A stretch of DNA of 64,000 bases from Natrinema sp. CBA1119. Lineage in GTDB: Archaea; Halobacteriota; Halobacteria; Halobacteriales; Natrialbaceae. Where the stretch lies: assembly GCF_002572525.1 (NCBI RefSeq), contig NZ_PDBS01000001.1, forward strand, positions 2,294,001-2,358,000. Direction: 5' to 3'. Under the pieces are notes generated by a model, which was not told the origin of the DNA, did no database searches, and was given only the letters and a program-made list of their open reading frames with translations. Shown here one piece after another: positions 27,159 to 36,446 of this stretch (within the stretch, counting starts at the first letter, position 1; each line of letters starts with the position of its first letter). The translations under genes and the position numbers were made by a program.

Positions 27159-27418
27159 GCGCGAACGACGAGCGCGTCGCCGTCGATACGGCCGACGTCT
27201 GGCCCGACGATGCGGACGAAGACGAGGGAGTCGTCGTCAATTGGTTCCTCAGCGAGGGGAGTCGCGTCGAGGAAGGCGACGCCCTCTGTGAATACCAGGT
27301 CGAAAAGGTGAGCGTCGACGTCCCCGCACCGATGACGGGAACGCTCGACGAGATCATCCTCGAGGAAGACGACGAGTTCGAGCGGGGCGACGTCCTCGCC
27401 TGGATTCGCCCAGAGTAG
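27155..27418 (+). CDS. Stand-alone lipoyl-domain carrier protein
   Basis: 87 aa, a single biotinyl/lipoyl domain. The lipoylated lysine is in EYQVEKVSVDVPAP, the typical hairpin turn, preceded by WFLSEGSRVEEGD. In most complexes this domain is fused to the E2 acyltransferase; here it is separate, and the E2 core follows after about 50 bp. It would shuttle acyl groups between E1 and E2. A lipoate-ligase-like gene at 41394 may attach its cofactor. Confidence 0.88.
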   Translation: MSANDERVAVDTADVWPDDADEDEGVVVNWFLSEGSRVEEGDALCEYQVEKVSVDVPAPMTGTLDEIILEEDDEFERGDVLAWIRPE

Positions 27419-27466
27419 CGGCGTCCGGCCCCTCGAACGTGCACGACGGAACACCCTCTCACATCT

Positions 27467-28225
27467 ATGCCACCCACCGATACGGAGTCCGACCGGAGCG
27501 AGGAACAGTCGTCCGAGACCGGCGGCGGATCGGGTCGTACCGTCCGCGAAGCGCGATCGCTCTCTCGAACGCGACGGACGATCGCGAACCGCCTGCAGGA
27601 GAGCTATCGGAACGCGGTCCACGTGACCGCGAGTCGAGACGTCGACGCGGAGGCGCTGCTGCGAGCGACCGAGACCGCCGACGCGCAACTCGAGAGAGAC
27701 GTTTCGGTCATCGATCTCGTGCTCTGTGCGGTCTCGGCGACCCTCGAGGAACACCCCGCGTTCAACGCGACGTTCGAAGACGAAACGCATCGGCTCTACG
27801 AGGAGCACAACATCGGCGTCGCAATCGATACCGAAGCGGGGCTCGTGGCTCCCGTGCTCCGCGATATCGGGTCGAAACCCCTCGACGAGATCGCAGCCGA
27901 ACGGCGGCGGGTCACGGAGTCCGTCCAGTCGGGCGAGCATTCGATGAGCGACCTCCGCGGCGGTACGTTTACCGTCACGAACCTCGGCGTGCTCGGTATC
28001 GACTCGTTCACGCCGATCATCAATCCGCCCGAGATCGCGATTCTCGGCGTGAATCGGATCCGGGAACGCCCGCAGCGAGGCGACGACGGCATCGAGTTCC
28101 GGAACCGGATGAACGTCGATCTGAGTTTCGACCATCGAATCGTCGACGGTGCCGACGCGGCCCGATTTCTGGCGACCCTCGCCGATCGGCTCACGGCGGC
28201 AGAGCAGTTCGTCCCTGACGGCTAA
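27467..28225 (+). CDS. E2 acyltransferase catalytic domain without lipoyl domain
   Basis: 252 aa of the 2-oxoacid dehydrogenase acyltransferase family. The active-site motif is DHRIVDGADAARFL near residue 220 (His and Asp retained). NIGVAIDTEAGLVAPVL and GTFTVTNLGVLGIDSFTPIINPPE are conserved core blocks. A Glu/Ser-rich leader of about 25 residues precedes RTRRTIANRLQESY. There is no lipoyl or clear E1/E3-binding domain, making the protein much shorter than a standard 400-550 aa E2. It is the last gene of the operon; no E3 gene is present in this window. Confidence 0.88.
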   Translation: MPPTDTESDRSEEQSSETGGGSGRTVREARSLSRTRRTIANRLQESYRNAVHVTASRDVDAEALLRATETADAQLERDVSVIDLVLCAVSATLEEHPAFNATFEDETHRLYEEHNIGVAIDTEAGLVAPVLRDIGSKPLDEIAAERRRVTESVQSGEHSMSDLRGGTFTVTNLGVLGIDSFTPIINPPEIAILGVNRIRERPQRGDDGIEFRNRMNVDLSFDHRIVDGADAARFLATLADRLTAAEQFVPDG

Positions 28226-28318
28226 CTCGTCGATCGATCGCTGTGTGCCGGTATCGGTCCGATCATTCCTCTACTGAACGGGTCCGCTGTTGAACACAGT
28301 CTCGAGCGATATCGCTAC

Positions 28319-29278
28319 TCACTCGAGCGCCGCGTCCATGTCTGCGACTGCGTCCTCGTGGGCTTCGTGCGCTCGATCCAGATCGACCGGATCCGAGATC
28401 ATGCTGAAGAAGCCGTGGATCATGTCGTCGTAGTTGTGGTATTCGACGGGGACGCCGGCGTCTGCGAGTCGGTCGGCGTACTTCGCACCGACGTCGCGTA
28501 GCGGATCGAAGCCGGCGGTGATGATCGTCGCCGGCGGGAGTTCCGAGAGGTCGTTCGCGCGCAACGGCAGCGCGTAGACGTTTCCGAGGTCGATGTCGGT
28601 TTCGTAGAGGTGCCCGCGGAACCACTCCATGTCGTCTTCCGTGAGGAAGTAGCCCTCCTTGTTCTCCTCGTAGGCCTCGGTCACGGTCGCGTCGCCGACG
28701 CTGGGGTAGAGCAACAGCTGATACGCGATCTCGGGGCCGCCCCGGTCTCGAGCGAGCAGCGACAGTCCCGCCGCGAGGCCGCCACCGGCGCTGTCGCCAC
28801 CCACGACGATCTTCTCCGGATCGGCGTTCAGTTCGTCGGCTTCCGCAGCCGCCCACTCGAGGGCGGCGTAACAGTCCTGTAACCCCTCGGGGAAGGGGTG
28901 GTCCGGCGCGAGCCCGTAGTCGACGCTGACGACGGGATAGCCGGTGTCGTCGGCAAGCTTCCGACAGACGCCGTCGTGGGTATCGATGCTGCCGACGACC
29001 CACCCACCCCCGTGAAAGTACAGGAGCAGCGGCCGGTCCTCGCCCTCGGTCCCGGGATCGTAGCTCCGCACCGCGAGGTCGCCGTGTGGCCCGTCGATGG
29101 CGTGGTCCTCGACGGACGCGAGTTCGACGTCGGGCTCCTCGACGACGCGCATCTCCTCGAACATCCGTCGAGCCTCCTCGGGCGTGATCTCGCTGAACTC
29201 CGGGGTGTCGAGCGAGTCGTAGAGCTCGAGAAACGCCTGCACGTCCGGATGCGGCTCGGCTGCACTGGATGGTGTCAT
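28319..29278 (-). CDS. Alpha/beta hydrolase, HSL-type esterase
   Basis: 319 aa esterase/lipase of the hormone-sensitive-lipase family. The oxyanion motif is LYFHGGGWVVG, the nucleophile motif GGDSAGGGLAAGL, and the C-terminal acid and base lie in ITAGFDPLRD and DDMIHGFFSM. These enzymes hydrolyse short-chain esters. The ATG at 29278 is preferred over an adjacent TTG. Monocistronic, between convergent and divergent genes. Confidence 0.88.
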   Translation of the reverse strand: MTPSSAAEPHPDVQAFLELYDSLDTPEFSEITPEEARRMFEEMRVVEEPDVELASVEDHAIDGPHGDLAVRSYDPGTEGEDRPLLLYFHGGGWVVGSIDTHDGVCRKLADDTGYPVVSVDYGLAPDHPFPEGLQDCYAALEWAAAEADELNADPEKIVVGGDSAGGGLAAGLSLLARDRGGPEIAYQLLLYPSVGDATVTEAYEENKEGYFLTEDDMEWFRGHLYETDIDLGNVYALPLRANDLSELPPATIITAGFDPLRDVGAKYADRLADAGVPVEYHNYDDMIHGFFSMISDPVDLDRAHEAHEDAVADMDAALE

Positions 29279-29395
29279 CAATGATCACACACTCCGGAAG
29301 GTACAAAAATCTACATGAACCGGGAACCGCCACCCATTCGTTGCCAGCGTCCCGTTCCACACCGCTTATTTCGGTTCGGCGCGCTCTCTCGAGCA

Positions 29396-29923
29396 ATGAC
29401 GAATCAGGACCTCATCGACGCCCTTCGCGCGGCCGAGGCCGTCCAGTTCGGCGAGTTCGAACTCTCCCACGGCGGCACCAGCGAGTACTACGTCGACAAG
29501 TACCTCTTCGAGACCGACCCGGACTGCCTCGAGCTGGTCGCCGAGGCCTTCGCGGACCGAGTGTCGGCCGACGACAAACTCGGCGGCGTCGCGCTGGGCG
29601 GGGTGCCCCTCGCCGCCGCGACGAGCGTCGCGGCCGGCGTTCCCTACGTCATCGCGCGCAAACAGCGCAAGGAGTACGGCACCGGCAACCTGGTCGAGGG
29701 GCGACTCGAGGACGGTGAGAAGGTCGTCATCGTCGAGGACATCGTGACGACGGGCACGAGCGTCGTCGAGGCCGTCGAGGCGCTCCGGGAGGCGGGCGCG
29801 ACCGTCGAGCGCGCGCTGGTCGTCGTCGATCGCGAGGAGGGCGGCCGCGAGAACATCGCGGACGCCGGCGTCGAGATGGAAGCGCTGGTGACCGCGAGCG
29901 AGTTACTCGCCGACCGCGACTGA
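29396..29923 (+). CDS. pyrE: Orotate phosphoribosyltransferase
   Basis: 175 aa. It converts orotate and PRPP to orotidine monophosphate in pyrimidine synthesis. [31 protein letters not shown] and the PRPP motif [13 protein letters not shown] are those of true OPRT. The start at [11 protein letters not shown] follows a TTATTT element about 25-30 nt upstream. Distinct from the regulator-type PRTase at 34418. Confidence 0.92.
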   Translation: MTNQDLIDALRAAEAVQFGEFELSHGGTSEYYVDKYLFETDPDCLELVAEAFADRVSADDKLGGVALGGVPLAAATSVAAGVPYVIARKQRKEYGTGNLVEGRLEDGEKVVIVEDIVTTGTSVVEAVEALREAGATVERALVVVDREEGGRENIADAGVEMEALVTASELLADRD

Positions 29924-29958
29924 CCGACCGGCGTCCCGGCACCGAGCGGAACGGCTGT

Positions 29959-30600
29959 TCACTGCCCGTAGGATTCGAACTGCTCGAGCACCGTTTCCAA
30001 CTGCTCGTCCGACAGCGTCTGGGGCTCGAGTCCGGCCGCGCGGGTCTCGAGGTAGAGTCGAGCGAGGCTCTCGACGTGGTGGGTGTTCTCGAGGGCGGTC
30101 TCGACGTCCGACGCGGTGACGACGAGGCCGTGGTTCTCGACGAACGTCGCCGTCGCGTCGGCCTCGTCCATCGCGCGGACGATGCGTTCGGCCAACTCGT
30201 CGGTCCCGTACGGCGCGTACTCGGCGACCGGGACGCGCTTGCCGACCGCGACGATCATGTAGTGAATCGGCGGCAGCGGCTCGTGTGCGACGGCCATCGC
30301 GGTCGACCACGGCGAGTGGGTGTGGACGATCGCGCCGACGTCTTCGCGCCGGTAGATCGCGGCGTGCATCGGGACCTCGCTGCTCGGGGCCATCTCGCCG
30401 CCGCGCCGGTCGCCGTCGACGCCGACGACCGGGACGTCATCGACGTCGAAACTGTCGTAGGGGACGCCGGTGGGCGTGACCGCGAAGGCGTCGCCGCTGG
30501 CACCGTCGCGGACGCTCAGATTTCCCGTCCGGCCGGGCGTCAGCGCGGCGAGCTCCGGCGCGTGCTCGACCACCGCTCGCCGCTGGGACTCGAGGATCAC
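29959..30600 (-). CDS. Class II aldolase/adducin family protein (fuculose-phosphate aldolase-like)
   Basis: 213 aa. Zinc-binding histidines are recognisable in [12 protein letters not shown], and [13 protein letters not shown] near the C-terminus. GNLSVRDG and [13 protein letters not shown] are conserved phosphate-binding and catalytic blocks. The start is GTG, overlapping the stop of the HAD gene (GTGA), so the two are coupled. The aldolase cleaves a ketose 1-phosphate to DHAP and an aldehyde; L-fuculose-1-P, ribulose-1-P or 5-deoxyribulose-1-P are possible substrates. Confidence 0.85.
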   Translation of the reverse strand: MILESQRRAVVEHAPELAALTPGRTGNLSVRDGASGDAFAVTPTGVPYDSFDVDDVPVVGVDGDRRGGEMAPSSEVPMHAAIYRREDVGAIVHTHSPWSTAMAVAHEPLPPIHYMIVAVGKRVPVAEYAPYGTDELAERIVRAMDEADATATFVENHGLVVTASDVETALENTHHVESLARLYLETRAAGLEPQTLSDEQLETVLEQFESYGQ

Positions 30601-31307
30601 AGTACAACCTCCGTCAGCGCCGCGAACGAATCTATCCTGTGGTCCGGGCGGTGATTCCCCTCGAGCGACTCGCCGTCGCGGTCGCCGTCGGCGTCGAACA
30701 GCACCGTCTCCAGCCCGACGGCGTTCCCGCCCGCGATATCCGCCTCGACGTCGTCGCCCACCATCACCGCCTCTGACGGCCGCCGGTCGAGTCGCGACAG
30801 GGGCAGCGTGAACATGACCGACCCCGGCTTCTCCCGACCGGTCTCTTCGGAGGTGAGAAGCAGGTCGATGGAGGACTCGAGTCCCAGCGCGGCGAGCTTC
30901 TCGAGTTGGACGCGCGTCGTGAGATTCGTGACGATGGCGACGTCGATCCCGTTTTCGCGCAGCGTCTCGAGGGTTCGCTCGACCCCGGGATAGAGCGCCA
31001 TTTCGTCGATATACGCCTCCCAGTAGGCCTCACCGAGCGCGAGCGCGTCCGCCGGTCTCGGGCGACCGACGCGACGCTCGAGGGCCCGTTTGAAGTAGAG
31101 GAAGCGCTCGTGGGAGGCCGCCGTCCCGGGCAGCTCGCGCTTCGTCGCGCGGCGTCCCATCTGGTAGAACGCCTCGAACGACTCGCGGTCGAACTCGTAG
31201 CCGAGGTCCCGTGCGGTCGCTCGAGCGGCATCCTTTCCCGCCTCGTTACACGGCGAGTAGGGATAGAACGTATCGTCGAAGTCGAAGAGAACGGCGTTGA
31301 CGCACAT
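30597..31307 (-). CDS. HAD superfamily hydrolase
   Basis: 236 aa haloacid-dehalogenase-type phosphatase. Motif I is [11 protein letters not shown], motif [10 protein letters not shown], motif III the Lys in [10 protein letters not shown], and motif [13 protein letters not shown]. The cap is the alpha-helical C1 type. It sits first in a two-gene operon with the class II aldolase, suggesting that both act on a phosphorylated sugar, as in deoxy-sugar or 5'-deoxynucleoside salvage. Confidence 0.85.
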   Translation of the reverse strand: MCVNAVLFDFDDTFYPYSPCNEAGKDAARATARDLGYEFDRESFEAFYQMGRRATKRELPGTAASHERFLYFKRALERRVGRPRPADALALGEAYWEAYIDEMALYPGVERTLETLRENGIDVAIVTNLTTRVQLEKLAALGLESSIDLLLTSEETGREKPGSVMFTLPLSRLDRRPSEAVMVGDDVEADIAGGNAVGLETVLFDADGDRDGESLEGNHRPDHRIDSFAALTEVVL

Positions 31308-31544
31308 ACCGGCCTATCGACGGGACGCGAAAAACGAGTACCGATCCCGAGAGCGACGCGGCGATGAGGGGGCGCGAAGGCGATTCCACGGACGAATCGG
31401 ATCGGCAGACGTCCGGACTGACAAGTTCAGTGGGAACTGACCGCCGCGATTCTGTTACTCTGTTAATCAAAACAAGGGTGGTTCGTGAAAATGTAACCTT
31501 TTTAAGATGATGACGGCTCTACATGGAAATCGAGGGGATACTTG

Positions 31545-31937
31545 ATGATCGACGATGACGAGATGTTCGAGGCGTTGGCGGACGTTCGCCGGCGTGAGCT
31601 ATTAGTCGAGTTACTGAGCCGAGAGCGGCTCCGCATCTCCAAACTAACTGGCATTTCTCGACAGATCGCCGAAGCAGACGGGGGATTGCTCCGCACGTAT
31701 CTCTCCGGATCCGGCGAGAACTCGGACGCGGACGTGGAGCTGCTCCGGAAGCGCCACGTTCACCTGCCGAAACTGGCTTCGTACGGCTTTATCGAGTGGG
31801 ATCGGGACAATCACATCGTCACGCGAGGGCAGCGATTCGAGGACATGAGACCGTTTCTCGAACTGATAGACGAGCATCGGAACGAGCGTCCGATACCGGA
31901 ACGGAACCGAGTACGTCTCTCCGTCGATGACCGGTGA
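31545..31937 (+). CDS. Winged-helix protein, probable transcription regulator
   Basis: 130 aa. It begins MIDDDEMFEALADVRRRELLVEL, a typical haloarchaeal winged-helix opening, and ends with a wing-like HLPKLASYGFIEWDRDNHIVTRG. An insertion of about 25 residues (SGSGENSDADVELL) breaks the middle of the fold. A GAGGGG sequence at 31532-31537 could serve as a ribosome binding site. A TTTTTAAG box lies at 31498-31505. No target is indicated by neighbours. Confidence 0.72.
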   Translation: MIDDDEMFEALADVRRRELLVELLSRERLRISKLTGISRQIAEADGGLLRTYLSGSGENSDADVELLRKRHVHLPKLASYGFIEWDRDNHIVTRGQRFEDMRPFLELIDEHRNERPIPERNRVRLSVDDR

Positions 31938-32088
31938 CCGCACACTCGGAGTTGCGTTCTCGTTCGCTCGCTTCGCCTGCGTTGGAATTCGATCGCGTAC
32001 TGACAGTCTGCGGTCGAGTGCGGTAGTTCGCCGCCGACTCCCATTCGAGCGACGGCAACCACATCGCCGTCCAAGCCCCATCACAACG

Positions 32089-32096
32089 CTTTTATT
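32089..32096 (+). promoter_or_regulatory. TATA-like box of the thrS leader
   Basis: CTTTTATT sits about 28 nt upstream of an ATG at 32122 and about 165 nt upstream of thrS. The start of transcription is predicted near 32118-32122, giving thrS a long leader. Confidence 0.5.
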
Positions 32097-32121
32097 CCGT
32101 TCGAGAGTAGCCGTAGCCACG

Positions 32122-32163
32122 ATGGTAGGTGTCCGCTTTACAGGGGCGTTTGCCCGTTTCTAA
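32122..32163 (+). CDS. Candidate leaderless 13-codon leader ORF upstream of thrS
   Basis: ATG to TAA encodes MVGVRFTGAFARF. Its ATG is spaced like a leaderless start behind the TATA-like box at 32089. The outer hairpin of the leader begins at codon 1-2 and closes just after the stop codon. Translation would therefore open the structure. This could be a leader peptide controlling thrS, or chance; there is only one Thr codon. Confidence 0.35.
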   Translation: MVGVRFTGAFARF

Positions 32164-32175
32164 TTCCCACCTACC
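32124..32175 (+). promoter_or_regulatory. Nested hairpin in the thrS leader
   Basis: GGTAGGTG (32124-32131) pairs perfectly with CACCTACC (32168-32175). Inside it GGGC (32144-32147) pairs with GCCC (32152-32155) around GTTT. The structure lies at the predicted 5' end of the thrS transcript and overlaps the small leader ORF. Confidence 0.55.
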
Positions 32176-32256
32176 GCGTATTGCGTCGGCCACGGTCGAC
32201 CAGTGTGCGGGATGCGACGCGGACACGCCACCGGGATTTTCACCACATCCACAGTC

Positions 32257-34203
32257 ATGTCAGAATCAGATTCACAGCGGCAGATAGCGGTCGTACTACC
32301 CGACGGATCGGAGCTCGAGGTCGCCGAAGACGCCACGGTCGAGGACTGCGCCTACGAGATCGGCCCCGGACTCGGCAGCGACACGGTCGCCGGCAAACTC
32401 GACGGCGAACTCGTCGCCAAGGAGGAGCCGGTCTACGACGGCGCGGAGCTCGAGATCGTCACGGACCAGTCCGAGGAGTACCTGCGGGTCATGCGCCACT
32501 CCGCCTCGCACTGTCTCGCTCAGGCCGTCGAACGACTGTACGACGAAGACAAGGTCAAACTCGCGATCGGCCCGCCGACGGACGAGGGCTTCTACTACGA
32601 CTTCGACAACCTCGATATCGACGAGGAGGACCTCGCCGACCTCGAGGACGAAATGGCGGAGATCATCGCCGAGGATTACGAGATCGAACGCGAGGAGGTC
32701 TCGATCGAGGAGGCCGAGGAGCGACTGGCCGACGAGCCCTACAAACTCGAACTCCTCGCTGAGTTCGCCGAGGAGGGAGACATGGTCACGTTCTACAGGC
32801 AGGGCGAGTGGGAGGACCTCTGTGCCGGCCCGCACGTCGAGTCGACGGGCGAGATCGGTGCCGTCGAGCTGCTCGAGATCGCGGGCGCCTACTGGCGCGG
32901 CGACGAGGAGAACACGATGCAGACGCGTATCTACGGCACCGCCTTCGAGGACGAGAGCGACCTCGAAGACTTCCTCAATCGCAAGCAAGAAGCCGAGAAG
33001 CGCGATCACCGCCGGATCGGCAACGAGATGGATCTCTTCTCGATCCAGGACGTGACGGGGCCCGGCCTGCCGCTCTATCACCCCGCCGGGAAGACCGTGC
33101 TCAAGGAACTCGAGGGCTTCGTCGAGGATCTCAACGAGGACGCGGGCTACGACTACGTCGAAACGCCCCACGTCTTCAAGACGGACCTCTGGCACCGCTC
33201 GGGCCACTACGAGAACTACCAGGACGACATGTTCATCTTCGACGTCGGCGACGACGAGTTCGGCCTGAAGCCGATGAACTGTCCCGGCCACGCGGCCATC
33301 TTCCAGGATCACTCCTGGAGCTACCGCGACCTGCCGATCCGCTACGCGGAAAACGGGAAGGTGTATCGCAAAGAGCAACGCGGCGAGCTCTCCGGACTCT
33401 CTCGAGTCTGGGCCTTTACCATCGACGACGGCCACCTCTTCGTCCGCCCCGAACAGATCAAGTCGGAGGTCGAGCAGATCATGGACATGATCACGGACGT
33501 ACTGGATACGTTCGACCTCGAGTACGAGATGGCGCTGGCCACGCGCCCCGAGAAGTCGGTCGGGAGCGACGAAATCTGGGACCGCGCCGAGGAGCAACTC
33601 GAGAGCGTCCTCGACTCTCACGGCCACGAGTACGAGGTCGAGGAGGGCGACGGTGCGTTCTACGGCCCGAAGATCGACTTCGCGTTCGAGGACGCGATCG
33701 GTCGCTCGTGGGACGGCCCGACGGTCCAGTTGGACTTCAACATGCCCGAGCGCTTCGACCTGAACTACGTCGGCGAGGACAACGAGGAACACCGCCCCGT
33801 CATGATCCACCGCGCGCTCTACGGCAGCTACGAGCGGTTCTTCATGATGCTCATCGAGCACTACGAGGGTCGGTTCCCGCTCTGGCTCGCGCCCGAACAG
33901 GTCCGCGTGCTGCCCATCTCCGACGACAATCTCGGTTACGCCCACCGCGTCGCCAACGAGTTCGACGACTTCCGCGTCGAGGTCGACGGCCGCGATAGCA
34001 CCCTAGAGCGGAAGATCCGCGCCGCCCACGACGATCGAGTGCCCTATCAGATCATCGTCGGCGACAACGAGGAAGACGACGGTAATATCTCGGTCCGGGA
34101 CCGCTTCGAGGATCAGGAGTACGATGTTGAGATCGAGGCGTTCCGGAGCCATCTCGAGGACGAAATCGAGGAACAACGGACCGAACCGGACTTCCTGCAG
34201 TAA
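32257..34203 (+). CDS. thrS: Threonyl-tRNA synthetase
   Basis: 648 aa class II synthetase of the bacterial-like architecture. An N-terminal TGS domain occupies residues 1-65, then a second additional domain with [15 protein letters not shown] and [11 protein letters not shown]. The catalytic core has [10 protein letters not shown] with the zinc Cys, motif 2 [14 protein letters not shown], and motif 3 [18 protein letters not shown]-terminal anticodon-binding domain ends the protein. The start at [17 protein letters not shown] is chosen over an ATG 54 nt upstream. A structured leader precedes it. Confidence 0.95.
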   Translation: MSESDSQRQIAVVLPDGSELEVAEDATVEDCAYEIGPGLGSDTVAGKLDGELVAKEEPVYDGAELEIVTDQSEEYLRVMRHSASHCLAQAVERLYDEDKVKLAIGPPTDEGFYYDFDNLDIDEEDLADLEDEMAEIIAEDYEIEREEVSIEEAEERLADEPYKLELLAEFAEEGDMVTFYRQGEWEDLCAGPHVESTGEIGAVELLEIAGAYWRGDEENTMQTRIYGTAFEDESDLEDFLNRKQEAEKRDHRRIGNEMDLFSIQDVTGPGLPLYHPAGKTVLKELEGFVEDLNEDAGYDYVETPHVFKTDLWHRSGHYENYQDDMFIFDVGDDEFGLKPMNCPGHAAIFQDHSWSYRDLPIRYAENGKVYRKEQRGELSGLSRVWAFTIDDGHLFVRPEQIKSEVEQIMDMITDVLDTFDLEYEMALATRPEKSVGSDEIWDRAEEQLESVLDSHGHEYEVEEGDGAFYGPKIDFAFEDAIGRSWDGPTVQLDFNMPERFDLNYVGEDNEEHRPVMIHRALYGSYERFFMMLIEHYEGRFPLWLAPEQVRVLPISDDNLGYAHRVANEFDDFRVEVDGRDSTLERKIRAAHDDRVPYQIIVGDNEEDDGNISVRDRFEDQEYDVEIEAFRSHLEDEIEEQRTEPDFLQ

Positions 34204-34217
34204 CGACCGCTACCCCG

Positions 34218-34230
34218 TTTTTCGGTTTTT
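34218..34230 (+). terminator. Oligo-T terminator after thrS
   Basis: Two T5 runs separated by CGG lie 15-27 nt past the thrS stop. Poly-T runs on the coding strand are the usual archaeal termination signal. Confidence 0.5.
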
Positions 34231-34417
34231 CTCTCCCAGTGTGGGACCACAGTAGCCGCTCGTTCTGAAGCATCGGCGGTTCGTTCGGCCCTCTCGGTCG
34301 CTCGTTCGGAATCACTCGAATGAGACACTCCCCGCTCGAGTACGAACCACATTCGTGCTGATTTCACGAGTGGAATTCGATCGTAATACCCATAGTTGCG
34401 GAATCGTGCATATCCGT

Positions 34418-35128
34418 ATGAACAGAGCCGAGAAGGCAGCCCTCCAGTTGCGGGCCGTCGACGTGTTGCGGATGTTGAAGGAGACGCGGACCTACGACGA
34501 ACTCGCCGAGACGACGGGGCTGCCTGCGGGCGATCTCAACCGATACGTCAACGGGCACGTCCTTCCCGGTACCGATCGCGCGCGCGAGGTCGTCGACGAG
34601 CTCGGCCGAGCGGCGTTAGCCGAGGAGCTCGACGCACGAATCCGCGTCGACGAGGAGGGGTACGTGGACAATTCGGCGACCGTCTTCGATCAGCCCTTCC
34701 TCGATCTGGCCGCCCCGGTCGTGGCCAACGGCTTCGACTTCGAGCGACCGGACGTCGTCCTCACGGCCGCGACCGACGGGATCACGCTCGCGGCCGCGCT
34801 CGCGAGCTACTACGGCGTCCGGTGTGCCTACGCGAAAAAGCAAAAGGAGACCGCCGTCGAGGAGTTCATCGAGGCCCGCCAGCGACTCCAGTCCGGAATC
34901 GAACTCACCTACTATCTGCCCGCCTCCGCGATCGATCCGGGCGAATCGGTACTGGTCGTCGACGACCTCATTCGCTCGGGCGAGACCCAGGAACTCCTGT
35001 TGGACATCGCCCACACTGCCGATGCCGAGGTCGCCGGCGTCTTCGCGCTCATCGCTGCCGGCGAGGACGGCATTCGGCGCGCCCGCGAACGTACCGATGC
35101 CCCGATCGGCTCGCTCGTTAGCGTCTAA
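34418..35128 (+). CDS. gfcR: GfcR, PyrE-like transcriptional regulator of glycolytic genes
   Basis: 236 aa. Residues 1-60 form a helix-turn-helix (VLRMLKETRTYDELAETTGLP and LNRYVNGHVLPG). A phosphoribosyltransferase domain follows, with the PRPP motif VLVVDDLIRSGETQELL and KKQKETAVEEF. In Haloferax volcanii the orthologue activates sugar-degradation genes rather than making OMP. The start at MNRAEKAAL is preceded by a weak AT-rich region only. The separate, true pyrE at 29396 supports a regulatory role here. Confidence 0.88.
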   Translation: MNRAEKAALQLRAVDVLRMLKETRTYDELAETTGLPAGDLNRYVNGHVLPGTDRAREVVDELGRAALAEELDARIRVDEEGYVDNSATVFDQPFLDLAAPVVANGFDFERPDVVLTAATDGITLAAALASYYGVRCAYAKKQKETAVEEFIEARQRLQSGIELTYYLPASAIDPGESVLVVDDLIRSGETQELLLDIAHTADAEVAGVFALIAAGEDGIRRARERTDAPIGSLVSV

Positions 35129-35444
35129 GCTCGCCCGTCAGCGTCTACGACGGACTGCTGTCCGTCGTGTTTGGCCCAGTCGTCGGAGGCCGCAGTCGGA
35201 CGGCCGCAGTTGCGCCGGGAAACCGGTACGACAATCCGCACGACCGGGTGCCCGAGTGACTCGAGTTTCGATCCCCGACGTGACGATCGGACGGCGATCG
35301 TCCTCGAGACCGAACGGACGGCTCGTCGATCGATTCGTTCGTCAACAGCTGCCGAGTAATCGCCCGAGGGGAACCGTGCGAACGGTTAGCACATTATTAA
35401 TCATTAGGTTTATAGTGGTGCCGCCAGTTAGTGGAGGTACGCAC
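35129..35444 (+). promoter_or_regulatory. Upstream region of mamA with TATA box and strong Shine-Dalgarno
   Basis: 316 bp without a gene. TTTATAG at 35409-35415 is the likely TATA element. GGAGGT at 35433-35438 is a perfect Shine-Dalgarno sequence six bases before the ATG at 35445, which is unusual in a window where most starts look leaderless. The rest holds nothing I recognise. Confidence 0.6.
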
Positions 35445-35891
35445 ATGACGAAGACAGTTATCCTCGGCGTGATCGGGTCCGACGCACACGTCGTCGGGAT
35501 TACCATCCTGGAACAGGCGCTGGAGGCAGCCGGATTTGACGTTGTCAACCTGGGCGTGCAGAGTTCCCAGGAGGAGTTCGTCGAAGCCGCGTCCGCCAAC
35601 GACGCCGAGGCTGTACTCGTCTCATCGCTCTACGGCCACGCCAAACAGGACTGCGAGGGCTTCCACCAGCGGATCGCCGAATCCGACATCGACGTCACGA
35701 CCTACATCGGCGGCAACCTCGCCGTCGGACAGGACGACTTCGACGAGACGCGGTCGTTCTTCCGACAGATGGGCTTCGATCGGGTCTTTGATTCCGAGAC
35801 CGACCCCGAGGAGGCCATCGAGGCCCTGAAGGCCGATCTGGACATGCGCTCGACCGAATCCGAACAGGAAGGCCAGACCGTCTCGGTCTAA
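35445..35891 (+). CDS. mamA: Methylaspartate (glutamate) mutase subunit S
   Basis: 148 aa B12-binding small subunit. The cobalamin motif DxHxxG is present in GVIGSDAHVVGITIL, followed by FDVVNLGVQSSQEEFVEAA, VSSLYGHAKQDCEGF and IGGNLAVGQ, as in GlmS/MutS of glutamate mutase. With the large subunit it rearranges glutamate to 3-methylaspartate in the haloarchaeal methylaspartate cycle of acetate assimilation. The expected large-subunit and methylaspartase genes do not follow; the next gene is uspA on the other strand. The last 15 residues are an acidic tail. Confidence 0.9.
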   Translation: MTKTVILGVIGSDAHVVGITILEQALEAAGFDVVNLGVQSSQEEFVEAASANDAEAVLVSSLYGHAKQDCEGFHQRIAESDIDVTTYIGGNLAVGQDDFDETRSFFRQMGFDRVFDSETDPEEAIEALKADLDMRSTESEQEGQTVSV

Positions 35892-36011
35892 TCGGCACCA
35901 TCTCTTATCGTCCCGTTTCGCGTCACACTACTCGACCAGCAGTCGCTGCGCCCGCTACGCCGTGTATTCGCTGTCAGTGTTTGCAGTACGGACTCCGACG
36001 GCGACGACCGA

Positions 36012-36446
36012 TCACCGAACGATCGTCACCGGCACCGGCGACCGGCGGGCGACCGTCTCCGCGACGCTGCCGAGGAGGATTCGACTCGCGCCCGTCCGGC
36101 CGTGGCTGCCGACGACGATGTGGTCGACGTCGTGTTCGGCGGCGTAATCCACGATCGATCGCGAAACGCTCCCGAGAATGTGCTCCGTCTCGAGTTCGAC
36201 GCCGTGTTCGGCCGCCTGTTCGCGCGCCGTCTCGAGGATGTTTTCGGCTCGCTCCTCGTGGTGGCCCTGTACCTCGTCGTAGTTTGCCATCGCGGTCCCC
36301 TCGATGCCGCTGACCGCGTAGAAATCGCCCGGATCGAGGACGTAGAGCGCGGTGATCGTTGCCTCCGGATACTCCGTACAGGCGAACTCGAGCGCTTCAG
36401 TAGACTGATTCGAGTCGTCGACCGCCACGAGAACGTGTCGTGCCAT
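36012..36446 (-). CDS. Universal stress protein, UspA family
   Basis: 144 aa. It begins MARHVLVAVDDSNQS and has the nucleotide-binding motif GSHGRTGASRILLGSVAETV near the C-terminus (G-2x-G-9x-G-S/T). Such proteins bind ATP or other nucleotides and respond to stress. The start at MARHV is preferred; the frame is open for 29 codons upstream without family similarity. Confidence 0.9.
   Translation of the reverse strand: MARHVLVAVDDSNQSTEALEFACTEYPEATITALYVLDPGDFYAVSGIEGTAMANYDEVQGHHEERAENILETAREQAAEHGVELETEHILGSVSRSIVDYAAEHDVDHIVVGSHGRTGASRILLGSVAETVARRSPVPVTIVR

Noticed and set aside
34418-35128. Second orotate phosphoribosyltransferase
   Set aside because: An N-terminal helix-turn-helix is fused to the PRTase domain, as in the regulator GfcR, and a true pyrE is at 29396.
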